A stretch of DNA of 64,000 bases from Lewinellaceae bacterium (lineage in GTDB: Bacteria > Bacteroidota > Bacteroidia > Chitinophagales > Saprospiraceae): positions 1,054,001-1,118,000 of the forward strand of contig JACJXX010000001.1 in the NCBI GenBank assembly GCA_020636435.1, read 5' to 3'. Made by a program: the position numbers and the translations under genes. A model generated the notes under the pieces. That model did not search any database and was not told where the DNA came from. It saw nothing but the letters and a program-made list of their open reading frames with translations. Below are positions 18,352-26,866 of this stretch, piece by piece (the stretch's first letter is position 1; each line of letters starts with the position of its first letter).

Positions 18352-20328
18352 TTATTCAATAATCTTAAACGTCGTCCGCCGATTCGCCTGGTGCTCATCT
18401 TCGGTGCAGCGGGCGCAGAGGCAGTCCACCTCCGGCTGGCTTTCGCCGTAACCGCGGGCCACGAGCCGGGAGGGGTCGATGCCGTTGGCAATGAGGTAGT
18501 CGACTGCCGATTGGGCGCGTTTCTGGGAGAGGTCTTCGTTGTAGCGGGTGGTGCCCCGGCAGTCCGTATGGGAGCCCAGCTGAATGCGGATATCGGGGTT
18601 GAGTTTCAGGTTGCGGGTTAATTCGTCAAGGGTGGGCTTGGCATCGTTGCGGATGTCCCACTTGTCGAAATCGTAGTAGATGTTTTCGAGGGTAATCTCC
18701 TTGTCGAGGAAGATTTTGTCGAGCACGATTTCTATCTCGAAAGTTTGGACCGGATTGTTGGGGTCGCGGCCGATGCCTACGGTTGAAAAGGCAGCATCGT
18801 TGTTGAGGTAATTCTCCCGGGAAGCCAGGAAGCCGTAATCCGTATTTTCTTCCAGTTCCAGGCGGAACATGCCATCCTCTCCGACCGTGACGGTTTCTTT
18901 TTGCTTATTGAACCGGATGGCCACTTCCGAGCCCGGCAGCGGCTTTCTGCCCAGCACCTTGCTGTTGGGGTCGGTGGGGTTGTTGTAGATTTTTTCCAGC
19001 ACGTAGCCTTCCAGGATGAGCTTGTACTCGATCTCTTCGGGCACTTCCACGACCGGCGGCTCCGGCGGGATTACTTTGGTAAAGCGGTAGATGTCGTCTC
19101 CGCCGATGCCATCCTCGCGGGTGGAGGTAAAGTAGCCTACCTGGAGGACGCCCTTCGGTTTGGGGGCGTTGTAATCGATCACATAGCCGAAATCGTCTCC
19201 TCCGGAATTGATGGGAGCTTTGAGGTTGTAGGCCGGCGCCCAGGAGCCGTTGCTCAGCATATAGGAACGGAAGATATCCAGGCCGCCCATGCCGGTGTGG
19301 CTGTCGGAGGCGAAGTAGAGCGTGTCGCCATCGATAAAGGGAAATTTCTCATCGCCCGGCGTATTGACCGAGCGGCTGAGCAATTGGGGCAGCCCCCAGG
19401 CGCCATCTCCCTGCCGTTCTGCAAAATAAATGTCGTAGCCGCCCCAGCCGTCGGGGTGGTCGCTGGAAAAATAGAGGGTATTCCCGTCGGCCGACAGGCT
19501 GGGGTGGACGTAATTGACGCCTTCTTCGATAAAGGGCAGGGGCTGAGGCACCGACCAGCTGTTGCCATTGCCCTCGCTGGCCATCAGTTTGCAGTAGGCG
19601 TCCTCGTATTTTATATTGCTGTAGCAGCGGGTGAAGTAAACTTCGGAGTAATCTTTATTGAAAGCCACCGTGCCCTCGTTATTTTCGGTATTGAGGTTGT
19701 TGTCGAACCCGGTCACGCTGTTCGACTTCAGGTCGACCAGAAAGAGATCGGAAAAAGCATTGCCGGTCCAGTTGTAGGTATCGTCCCCCTCGCTGGCGGA
19801 GCGGTCGGAGGAAATCACCAGTTGATTGTCTTTGTATACCACCGGGGAGTAATCGGCATTTCCGGTGTTGAAACTGAGCACCTCCACTTCGTATTCCGGC
19901 GGCAGGGCTTTCCAGCCCAGGGCGATCTGGCAGGCGCTGATCTCGCGGCGGTACTCATACGGGCTGCCGATCTCGATGCCCAGGTCTTTGAAGGCGCGCA
20001 TGGCTTCTTCGTACCGTTCGGCGCGCTTGAGCGCATAGGCGTATTCTTTCAGGGCATCCACCCCGAATTGATTATCGTAAGCGATTTGGTACCAGCGGAT
20101 GGACTGGTCGCTCTTGTTCAGGCGCTGGTAAGATTCTCCCAGCAGGAAGGCAATCTTGCCCTGCTCCACCCGGCTCTTCGCCTTGTCGTATTCCTTTTGC
20201 AAGAGATCGACGGCAACCGCATACTGCTTGACTTCAACCGCCGTGCGGCCGTCGCGGACCTTCATGGTGTAGGTACAGGCGGTGATCAATCCGATGAAGA
20301 GCGCTAGTATTGTCAGGTTACGGGCCAT
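18352..20328 (-). CDS. PorE-like OmpA-family lipoprotein (TPR-PD40-CRD-OmpA)
   Basis: 658 aa. The lipobox LITAC places the lipidated Cys at residue 18. Then come TPR-like helices (about 30-150), a PD40 propeller (about 165-420; blades such as LSADGNTLYFSSDHPDGWGGYDIYFAE), a carboxypeptidase-regulatory-like domain (about 435-530), and an OmpA C-terminal peptidoglycan-binding domain (about 549-658; IYYDFDKWDIR, GSHTDCRG, NEDLSQKRAQS). This exact order and length matches PorE (PG1058) of Porphyromonas gingivalis, which is thought to tie the T9SS to peptidoglycan. With many T9SS cargo genes nearby that role is attractive, but Bacteroidota carry several such paralogs and a second one lies at 32878, so orthology is unproven. 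Confidence 0.8.
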   Translation of the reverse strand: MARNLTILALFIGLITACTYTMKVRDGRTAVEVKQYAVAVDLLQKEYDKAKSRVEQGKIAFLLGESYQRLNKSDQSIRWYQIAYDNQFGVDALKEYAYALKRAERYEEAMRAFKDLGIEIGSPYEYRREISACQIALGWKALPPEYEVEVLSFNTGNADYSPVVYKDNQLVISSDRSASEGDDTYNWTGNAFSDLFLVDLKSNSVTGFDNNLNTENNEGTVAFNKDYSEVYFTRCYSNIKYEDAYCKLMASEGNGNSWSVPQPLPFIEEGVNYVHPSLSADGNTLYFSSDHPDGWGGYDIYFAERQGDGAWGLPQLLSRSVNTPGDEKFPFIDGDTLYFASDSHTGMGGLDIFRSYMLSNGSWAPAYNLKAPINSGGDDFGYVIDYNAPKPKGVLQVGYFTSTREDGIGGDDIYRFTKVIPPEPPVVEVPEEIEYKLILEGYVLEKIYNNPTDPNSKVLGRKPLPGSEVAIRFNKQKETVTVGEDGMFRLELEENTDYGFLASRENYLNNDAAFSTVGIGRDPNNPVQTFEIEIVLDKIFLDKEITLENIYYDFDKWDIRNDAKPTLDELTRNLKLNPDIRIQLGSHTDCRGTTRYNEDLSQKRAQSAVDYLIANGIDPSRLVARGYGESQPEVDCLCARCTEDEHQANRRTTFKIIE

Positions 20329-20618
20329 GATGTAGTTTTTTTATGAGTATCGTCCTCACCGCTGAGTATATCCAAGGGGGTGAGCCCGATACTAAGATAA
20401 AACGCCGGTTGGGAAAATATTGTTGTTAATATCCTCAAGCTGGAATACAGGATGTAAGCTAACGGTCAGAAATGGGAGAGCTGTTACGCCTGCCAGCATC
20501 AACCGTCCGGAGGGCGTAGTATCGTCCTGTCGCCGGAACGGCGGCAGGACAAGGATCAACAGCATCTTTCTATGTTTAATACAGCAGTATACTTTCCAAA
20601 TATCATTCCCTCATTCGC

Positions 20619-21017
20619 TCATTCACTCGTTTCCTCCCCCACCGCATCTACCTCAATCTCCACCAGCAATTCCGGATCGATCAGGCGGCTGACCTCTACC
20701 AGGGTAGCGGCGGGGCAGATGTCCCGGAAAACTTCCCCGTGGGCCCGCCCGACGGCTTCCCAGTCGTTGATATTGGTGACGAACATGCGGGTGCGGACGA
20801 CCTGCCCGAAGGAGGCACCGGCTTCCCGGAGGGCTTTGCCGATCTTTTCAAAAACATACTTCGCCTGCGCGTAAGCATCGCCCTTGCCGATGACGTTGCC
20901 GTGTTCGTCCACGGCAGTAGTGCCGGAGACGAAGGTTTGGTTGCCCACTCTCACTGCCCGGGAGTACCCGACGGCAGCTTCCCAGGGGGCGCCGGAGGAA
21001 ATGAGTTGTCGTTGCAT
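20619..21017 (-). CDS. ridA: RidA/YjgF-family enamine/imine deaminase
   Basis: 132 aa, the usual length for the family. Key motifs are present: the N-terminal GYSRAVRVGNQTFVSGTTAVD strand, the R of VVRTRMFVTNI that contacts the carboxylate of the substrate, and the C-terminal E of VEIEVDAV. RidA proteins hydrolyse reactive 2-aminoacrylate-type enamines released by PLP enzymes and act in the cytosol. The clade (RidA proper or Rid2-7) cannot be set here; the RTRMFVTNINDW form with AHGEVF suggests a non-housekeeping clade. The gene is monocistronic, between the PorE-like gene and the 120-bp repeat. Confidence 0.88.
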   Translation of the reverse strand: MQRQLISSGAPWEAAVGYSRAVRVGNQTFVSGTTAVDEHGNVIGKGDAYAQAKYVFEKIGKALREAGASFGQVVRTRMFVTNINDWEAVGRAHGEVFRDICPAATLVEVSRLIDPELLVEIEVDAVGEETSE

Positions 21018-21060
21018 ATAAACTATTTTGCCTGAAAAATATCAAAAAAATCCCAGGGTT

Positions 21061-21180
21061 GGCTACCCGTCTAGCGTTGGACAATAGCTGCCGGGGTTGT
21101 GTACGGTGTACGGGCCCAACGTTGGCTAGTGGCTGTGTACGGTGTACGTAGCACCACCTGGCTGTCCAACATTAGAACGG
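21061..21180. repeat. 120-bp dispersed element with inverted ends, copy 2
   Basis: Second copy of the element at 10401-10520, same orientation and length. Left end CCGTCTAGCGTTGGACA and right end TGTCCAACATTAGAACGG form imperfect inverted repeats. It lies in front of the patatin gene, as copy 1 lies in front of the SprB-repeat gene. Confidence 0.9.
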
Positions 21181-21246
21181 TTGCCCCAGGGTTTATTTTA
21201 TGTAGAGTTGGTACCTGCAGGCCTGGAAGTATGCTAAGGGATCGCT

Positions 21247-21254
21247 TATCTTTG
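21247..21254 (+). promoter_or_regulatory. Bacteroidota -7 promoter element, TATCTTTG
   Basis: A perfect TAnnTTTG match 18 bp before ATG 21273. No good TTTG -33 box is seen at the usual distance. The position implies transcription starting just upstream of the patatin start codon and downstream of the 120-bp repeat, which supports the internal start. Confidence 0.5.
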
Positions 21255-21272
21255 CCGTTAAATCCCAACGCT

Positions 21273-23522
21273 ATGAAACCCCTCATCCTTCTGGCTGTCC
21301 TTGTTTTTGCTTTTGCCTTTCCGGCGTTCTCTCAGCCCTCTTCCGCCCGCCCCAGAGTAGGCCTGGTGCTCAGCGGCGGCGCCGCCAAAGGCATGGCGCA
21401 CGTTGGGGTATTGAAGGTGCTGGAAGAGGCCGGCATCCGGCCCGATGTCATCACCGGCACCAGCATGGGCAGCATAATCGGCGGGGTGTACGCCATGGGA
21501 TACAGGGCGGATACGCTGGAGCAGTTGCTGCTCGGACAGGACTGGGACCGGGTGTTGAGCGACCGGGTGCCGTTGCGGGAAGTCATTTTTGAGGAGAAAG
21601 ACTATTTTGGAAACTCCCTCATCGAGCTTCCCTTCGAGGAAGGAAAAGTGCAGGCGCCCAGCGGCCTCATCCACGGCCAGCAAATTTCAGCCCTGTTGTC
21701 GCGCTTCGCCTTGCCGGCTTACCGGATTGGAGACTTCCGGGATTTGCCCATCCCCTTCCGCTGCGTGGGCGCCAACCTGCTGACGGGGCATCCCTACGTT
21801 TTCGACCGGGGTTATTTGCCCCTTGCTATGCGCGCCAGTATGGCCATACCGAGTGTTTTCACCCCTGTGCACCTCCAGCAGATGCTGCTCGTCGACGGGG
21901 GGTTGGTGCGCAATTTCCCGGTGGAAGAAGCCAAAGAGTGGGGCGCCGATATCATCATCGGCGTTTACACGGGCCGGATGCGCGCCGAACTGGAGGATCT
22001 GAAGAGCTTTTCCGATATCCTGCTGCAATCCACCTTCCTGATGAGCATCATGGATGCCGAAGAGCAACGGCGCTCCGTGGACATATACATCGAGCCGGAC
22101 CTGCGCGGTTACGGAGCGCAGGATTTCAAGAAGGCCGACAGCATCATGTACCGGGGGGAGCTGGCAGCCCGGGCGCAGTTTGGCAAGCTGAAAGCACTGG
22201 CGGATTCGCTCGATGCACTGGGCCCGCCTCACCTGCCCCGCCACCTGCCTGCGGTGGAAGAAATCTGCTTCGACCATATCGAGGTGGAAGGCAACGAACA
22301 CTTCAGCCGGGAGGAGGTCATCGGGCGCTTTGGGATCGAAGAGGAGGGAACAGCCACGGTCGAAGAGCTGGAACAAGCCGTCAACCGCCTGTACGGCACC
22401 AATTACTTCGAGCAGGTCAATTACCGCCTGCGGCAGGAGGGCAACCTTTCCATACTCACACTCGAACTGGTGGAAAAGGCCCCCACCCTGTTGCGGGGCG
22501 CCATCAATTACGACAATTACATCGGGGCCGGCTTCCGGTTCAACGCCGGCAGCCGCAACGTGGTGCTGCCGGCCTCGCGCCTGATGGCCAACGGCGTCAT
22601 TGCTGAAAAATACCGTTTTAAGCTCGAATACATGAAGTATGCCGACGAAGCGCAGCGTTCATCCGGCGTGGCCACTGTAGCCCTTTCCAGGGATAAAATC
22701 CCCATCTTTCAGGATGGCATTCAGAATGAGGAGTTTCGCCTCTTGGAACTGCTCATCGACCTCCGGCTGCAACGGCGGCTGGGCAAAAATGCCATGATCG
22801 GCATGGGCGTGCAGCGGGAGCAGATTTTCTTCCGCCCCACCGTGAGCGGAGACCCGCTGTTCAAGCGCCTCGATTACACCAACTACAACGCTTACGCCTT
22901 CTGGCAATTCAATACGCTAGACCGCAACATCCTGCCGACAAAAGGCACACGGCTGTCTTTCGAGCTGAAGGGGCTGAACAACGGCAGTTACCACGTCCGC
23001 CAGCTCAACCCCAATTCGCCGGTTCCGGAAGACTCTCTCTTTGCCTTCAACCCTTATACCAAGCTGACATTCCAATCCAAAAGCTACTTCCCCCTGCACA
23101 AGCGGGCCTCCATCACCCTCAGCCCGTTTGCCGGCTTTGTATTCAACCCCAGCAATACGTTCGGCGACTTCTACCTGGTGGGGGCGCCGGAAGCCCTCAC
23201 CCGCCGTTCCATTCCATTCTACGGGCTGAACGCCAACCAACTGGTGGCCCAGGTGGCCATTGGCGGCGGCATCGGCTACCAGCATTTTTTTCGGGACAAT
23301 ATGATGTTTTCCATCGACGCCAACGCCGGTTTTTTTGGCCAGCCGGAGCGCTTCTCCGGCAACTTTCCGGACCCGAAACAGTTTGTGGCGGGCATGGGTT
23401 TAAGCCTGGGTTACAGCTCCTTCCTCGGGCCGGTGAAATTTACGTTGATGTACCCTGTCAATACGGATGGGATCGTACCCAGGAACCTGAGGTTCTTCCT
23501 GACGATCGGGCACCGGTTTTAA
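21273..23522 (+). CDS. Patatin-POTRA-beta-barrel outer-membrane phospholipase (PlpD-like)
   Basis: 749 aa from ATG 21273; the longer frame from 21099 is translated repeat. A signal peptide ends at AFS-Q. The patatin domain (27-230) has the oxyanion loop GGAAKG (35-40), nucleophile S64 in GTSMG and catalytic D208 in DGG. A POTRA-like domain (332-402; FDHIEVEGNEHFSREEVI) and an Omp85-type barrel (405-749, ending in F) follow. This is the architecture of type Vd secretion proteins such as PlpD, although in many Bacteroidota homologues the lipase stays surface- or periplasm-attached. It should hydrolyse acyl esters of phospholipids. All catalytic residues are intact. Confidence 0.9.
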   Translation: MKPLILLAVLVFAFAFPAFSQPSSARPRVGLVLSGGAAKGMAHVGVLKVLEEAGIRPDVITGTSMGSIIGGVYAMGYRADTLEQLLLGQDWDRVLSDRVPLREVIFEEKDYFGNSLIELPFEEGKVQAPSGLIHGQQISALLSRFALPAYRIGDFRDLPIPFRCVGANLLTGHPYVFDRGYLPLAMRASMAIPSVFTPVHLQQMLLVDGGLVRNFPVEEAKEWGADIIIGVYTGRMRAELEDLKSFSDILLQSTFLMSIMDAEEQRRSVDIYIEPDLRGYGAQDFKKADSIMYRGELAARAQFGKLKALADSLDALGPPHLPRHLPAVEEICFDHIEVEGNEHFSREEVIGRFGIEEEGTATVEELEQAVNRLYGTNYFEQVNYRLRQEGNLSILTLELVEKAPTLLRGAINYDNYIGAGFRFNAGSRNVVLPASRLMANGVIAEKYRFKLEYMKYADEAQRSSGVATVALSRDKIPIFQDGIQNEEFRLLELLIDLRLQRRLGKNAMIGMGVQREQIFFRPTVSGDPLFKRLDYTNYNAYAFWQFNTLDRNILPTKGTRLSFELKGLNNGSYHVRQLNPNSPVPEDSLFAFNPYTKLTFQSKSYFPLHKRASITLSPFAGFVFNPSNTFGDFYLVGAPEALTRRSIPFYGLNANQLVAQVAIGGGIGYQHFFRDNMMFSIDANAGFFGQPERFSGNFPDPKQFVAGMGLSLGYSSFLGPVKFTLMYPVNTDGIVPRNLRFFLTIGHRF

Positions 23523-23754
23523 AATGCCGGGTTTAGAGTTGGAGCTGTATTCAAATCTGGTTAAAGGCGGGAAGAGTGTTAAAGTTCGTTAACACTAGCC
23601 CGTGGAAATGAGGCTTCCCGGCGAAACAGGCTGTTAAGACAATGTTATTGGCAGACCAGAAGCGTTATTCGAATCGTTATATGTCTCAGTGCTGCACCAT
23701 GAAAGGAAAAACTAAAATCACCATATTTCTTTCATTTTTTAAACCCGGCTTATT

Positions 23755-24120
23755 ATGAAAACCTTCAAAATGGCGCTTGCTGCGCTGGCTTTATTAGCTG
23801 TCTCCCTGCCCATTCGGGCAAACACGTCCCCAACCGATATTATCCATCTTTGCACCCAGGCCGTCGAAGCCAAAAAGGTAGTCGTCCAGGTAACCAACCT
23901 GGCGGAAAAAACCACCCAAATCCGGCTGGAGAGCGCCTATGGCGACAAGGTGTACTATCAAGAGTACATCCGCAAACACAACGGCCACCGCGCCCTGCTC
24001 GACCTGGGGCAGTTGCCGGAAGGCCGGTACATCCTGAGTGTCAGCCAGAAAGGCGAAACCAAATCCCAGGTTATCCGCATTACGGAGGGCAGGGTGATGG
24101 TCTCCCATTGTATCAACTGA
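23755..24120 (+). CDS. Small secreted protein, DUF3244-like
   Basis: 121 aa with a signal peptide (MALAALALLAVSLPIRA). The mature domain of about 95 residues has beta-rich sequence, IRLESAYGDKVYYQEYI followed by LLDLGQLPEGRYILSVSQKG and a final QVIRITEG. This resembles T9SS-CTD-like or DUF3244 folds (GxY-x-L-x-V pattern). It may be a stand-alone sorting-domain-like module or a small periplasmic protein. It has its own terminator and no operon partners. The function is not known. Confidence 0.65.
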   Translation: MKTFKMALAALALLAVSLPIRANTSPTDIIHLCTQAVEAKKVVVQVTNLAEKTTQIRLESAYGDKVYYQEYIRKHNGHRALLDLGQLPEGRYILSVSQKGETKSQVIRITEGRVMVSHCIN

Positions 24121-24156
24121 CATCAACGCATGTAAGCAAATTATTGCATAAGCGGC

Positions 24157-24191
24157 GGGAGCTTCCGGATTAGCGGAGGCTCCCTTTTTTT
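24157..24191 (+). terminator. Rho-independent terminator
   Basis: GGGAGCTTCC (24157-24166) pairs, with one G-U, with GGAGGCTCCC (24175-24184), followed directly by seven T residues. It lies 36 bp past the stop codon of the small secreted protein gene. Confidence 0.85.
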
Positions 24192-24267
24192 GTTGTCAGT
24201 TGTTGGTTGTCAGTTGTTGGTTGTTGGTTGTTGGTTCGCCGTTCTGGAAAAGGCCTCTCTAAAGTGA

Positions 24268-24324
24268 TTACTTATATAATCATTACAAAAATGATGATTA
24301 CTTTTATAATGATTATATAAGTAA
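24268..24324. repeat. AT-rich 18-bp perfect inverted repeat
   Basis: TTACTTATATAATCATTA (24268-24285) and its exact complement (24307-24324) flank a 21-bp spacer that itself repeats ATGATTACTT. The patch is far more AT-rich than its surroundings and is not attached to any intact gene. It could be an operator left from a lost module or a transposon end. Confidence 0.7.
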
Positions 24325-24444
24325 CGATCCCGTAATGCAAACGTTTTTTTTCAAAAGCCCTGTCCCAAAACCGTTGCGTTCCAGTTATACTTGAGGGGTG
24401 GGCGTTAGCCCTAAGGTGACGCTCATCTAGCCAGCGTTCGACTA

Positions 24445-24474
24445 AGCGTTCGACTGAGCTCACGCCGAGGTCCG
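24445..24474 (+). repeat. TTCGACTGAGCTCA-type repeat, left copy
   Basis: 30 bp that is the reverse complement of 25260-25289 with one mismatch. It lies at the downstream end of the transposase remnant; a partial second AGCGTTCGACT precedes it. The core is related to the CTTCGACAAGCTCAGG element at 47870. Confidence 0.8.
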
Positions 24475-25418
24475 GGCAAATCTTTCACGGAGCACCAACC
24501 TCGGATAAAGGGTGTCGACTTCGATTAGGCGCCCTGCCTGTTGCTCCAGGAAAGCCTTTATTTTGTTATACACTGCCTAGGTGGCCGAGCCCCATTCCTG
24601 CGGCGTTTGGCCCTCTAAGCTTTCTGGCTTGAGTCCTTCAACTGCTTGGCAGTTCAGGCCTTTGTGCTTAATTAGGCGAAGCAGTTCATTAACCATTCCC
24701 ATCACCTGGCTAGGCTTTCCATTGCGGGCAGCCTTGCAACAACTCCTTTAAGGCTTGCGCTGCGTAGTGCGTAATATCCTGGCTGCTTACAACCTCGGGG
24801 TGCGGCTCCAGGAACGCCGCTATAGCGCCTCGCAAGTCTTTGCCCCCGTCTGAGATAACCTGCACTGGCATTTTGCCCAGGCGCTGCCGGCAACTTTCTA
24901 AGCGCTTTTCTACCTCTGCCCATGCCCAATCCGCGCTCAGGTAAATATCCAGGATATGAACCTGCTGCTGGCCAACATTAAATTGGCCGCCTTGCCGGCA
25001 CTGCCGCAAATCGATGCCAATAATAGCTAAACAGCGATAAGCCCCAATTTGTATGGTATGATCCAATACCCAGGCCCACTCCACCCCTTCGTCATAGGTT
25101 GCTTTTTTGAGCAGGTAATAGCCGACGCGAAATACCCAAGCCCGAAACGTATTGACGCTTAATCTGTTCCAGGTTTTGGTGCCCTCCAATTCCGCAATCC
25201 GCTCCTCAGCCTGGCGAAGCTTGCGGGCATTGATCTTGGCCTCTCGTTTCCACCTGGCACGGACTTCGGCGTGAGCTCAGTCGAACGCTGCGTTCAACCG
25301 AACGCAATTGATCCTTCAGTTTCCGTATCTCGCTCCTCAAGCCTCTGGCTATATCCCGCCAGTGCTCCCAGCGTTCCTGCAAAAATTTAGTAAATTTGGC
25401 CGGGCTCATGTTCGCCAT
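24460..25418 (-). pseudogene. Transposase pseudogene (DDE type), disrupted
   Basis: Reading leftwards, the 5' part (25418 to about 25300) encodes MANMSPAKFTKFLQERWEHW. The frame is then lost in a palindromic insert near 25260-25310 and resumes as KREAKINARKLRQAEERIAELE into the 159-codon central frame (24710-25189). That part has a first Asp in VLDHTIQIGAY and a second in VISDGGKDLRGAI. A frameshift near 24712 moves the sequence to another frame (GKPSQVMGMVNELLRLIKHK) with an in-frame TAG at 24577-24579. At least three lesions make it non-functional. The LDHTIQIG signature marks a DDE family I cannot name with certainty. Confidence 0.8.
25260..25289 (-). repeat. TTCGACTGAGCTCA-type repeat inside transposase frame
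   Basis: Inverted copy of 24445-24474 (29 of 30 bases match). It interrupts the reading frame between the QLRS and KREAKINARK segments of the transposase, so it probably inserted after the element arrived. Confidence 0.8.
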
Positions 25419-25490
25419 TTTTATCGCAAAGATGGCTGTTTTGTGGATTTTTCAACACACAAATTCCGTCCTAACTGAACACCCTAGGCG

Positions 25491-26648
25491 TCACCTGAAG
25501 CCTGCAATGTTAAAAGCAAAAGCCACCGGCAAAAGCCGTTCTTTTCCATTTTCATCTTCTACAATGACCTTATCGAAATAAACGGTGCTGGCAGGAGGCA
25601 CTCTGTACAATGCCCGGAGCAAAACCAGGCTATCCAGGCTGTCGGCCACATACAATTCCGGTTGCCGGCCCCGGGAATGGATGAACAGGTGGAAGCCAAG
25701 GATGGGCAGGCAAGCTTCTCCGATGCGAAGTTTCAGGCCTTTCCCGATATTGTTTCTAAAATCCGCCAGCTGGTAATTCTCGCTTTCGGGCGAGGCTGAA
25801 AGCTCCCCCCATTCCAGGCTGGCATCCGCCCCTTCGAAGGCGGTATACTCCGGCAGGGACAGCCAGTCGTGGCCGGTTCCGAGCAGCTCGGAGTGGCGGA
25901 CTTCCGAAGTCTGAAACAGCTGATCCCGGTCAATAAGCAAACGCCGGCGGGTTTTGAACTCAGGTATGTGGACGATCTTATACAAGCGGTTGTGGCGGTA
26001 AAGCTCATAAATATGACGGGTCGACTGTTCAGCCGTGTCGATGCGCAACAGCGGCCGCCGCCCCGATTCCTGGATCAGCTGGAAGCCAAAAACATCCCCA
26101 TCGTAGCGGGCGCGGGGCAAAGGCACCTCCGGACGGTAAGCTTCGAATGGGTCCGCTACTTTGACCATCACCGATTGTACGATGGTATTGTCGGTTTTGG
26201 ATAACAGGCGGACGGCAACAACATCGCCCGGTTGAATATCCTGGCTAAACTTTGAGATCACGGAGGAGCCCAACCGCCTGCTCTTAAATTCCGGATAGGA
26301 AAACCAAAAGGAAGAAAAACGGCCGTACGGCTCCCGGTGGATGCTCACCACTTCCACTTCATGCTCATGCGCGTACTTTAGCAGCCTCAGTTCCTGCCCT
26401 ACCAGGGTGCGGAATTCCGAAAGCTCCACTTCAATGCTGCCGGCGTAAACTTCCGGGTTAGCATACTTTACCAAAGGGATGCGCATCTCGCCCCATTCTA
26501 CCGCATAAGGGCTTTCCTTTTCCGGCCGCTCGTTGATGTTGAGAATATCCTGCCGATGTGGAGGCTGCACCGGAGCGGGCCCGGAAGTGGGTTGGCAGGC
26601 CCACAGGCTTAGGGCCACTGACAGTATAAGGCTGGTGCGAAAGGGCAT
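25491..26648 (-). CDS. Lipoprotein with GldM-C-like domains
   Basis: 385 aa with a lipobox SLWAC (Cys 18), so probably exported and membrane-anchored. Two regions resemble the C-terminal beta domains of GldM/PorM, the periplasmic shaft of the T9SS motor: LRLLKYAHEHEVEVVSIHR with ISKFSQDIQPGDVVAVRLLS, and near the end SRGRQPELYVADSLDSLVLL with ASTVYFDKVIVEDENGKERL (compare the F-x-I-KA-x-GPDGK motif of GldM). It lacks the N-terminal membrane helix of a true GldM. Its stop codon lies within the presumed end of the neighbouring decayed IS, so the last residues may have been replaced. The gene is isolated, with no other motor genes in view. The GldM resemblance is from memory of the family, not a search. 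Confidence 0.55.
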   Translation of the reverse strand: MPFRTSLILSVALSLWACQPTSGPAPVQPPHRQDILNINERPEKESPYAVEWGEMRIPLVKYANPEVYAGSIEVELSEFRTLVGQELRLLKYAHEHEVEVVSIHREPYGRFSSFWFSYPEFKSRRLGSSVISKFSQDIQPGDVVAVRLLSKTDNTIVQSVMVKVADPFEAYRPEVPLPRARYDGDVFGFQLIQESGRRPLLRIDTAEQSTRHIYELYRHNRLYKIVHIPEFKTRRRLLIDRDQLFQTSEVRHSELLGTGHDWLSLPEYTAFEGADASLEWGELSASPESENYQLADFRNNIGKGLKLRIGEACLPILGFHLFIHSRGRQPELYVADSLDSLVLLRALYRVPPASTVYFDKVIVEDENGKERLLPVAFAFNIAGFR

Positions 26649-26736
26649 AGCTTGGTATTTGCCCTAAGATCTTCTTTGTTGTGGAAACACGCAAGATGGG
26701 AGGTGCTAATGAATTGTTAATTAACGTGAGGTTTGA

Positions 26737-26866
26737 GGTTGAGGCTAAGGTTGAGGCCAGGGGCTGCTAAGTGAGGCTGTTATTTCCCAAGAAAAACATC
26801 TCGGTTCCGCCAGGTTGATCTGTACTTGCCCTCCCGGCTCGCTCAGCCTTAACCTCAGCCTTAACC
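26737..26866. repeat. Inverted repeat of GGTTGAGGCTAAGG type
   Basis: GGTTGAGGCTAAGGTTGAGGC (26737-26757) and GCCTTAACCTCAGCCTTAACC (26846-26866) are imperfect complements (about 18 of 21). The right arm covers the stop codon of the Rpn-like gene, so it could form the 3' hairpin of that transcript. Confidence 0.55.

Larger units (their letters stand above)
24405..25500. mobile_element. Decayed insertion sequence
   Basis: About 1.1 kb holding the broken transposase described separately. Both sides carry AGGTGACGC reading inwards (near 24412 on the plus strand and near 25487-25496 on the minus strand), which may be what is left of terminal inverted repeats. Boundaries are approximate. The right end overlaps the stop codon of the adjacent lipoprotein gene. 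Confidence 0.45.

Noticed and set aside
24192..24238. TTGTTGGTTGTCAG simple repeat after the terminator, as a possible structured RNA
   Set aside because: It has no dyad symmetry and is best read as a low-complexity slippage repeat.
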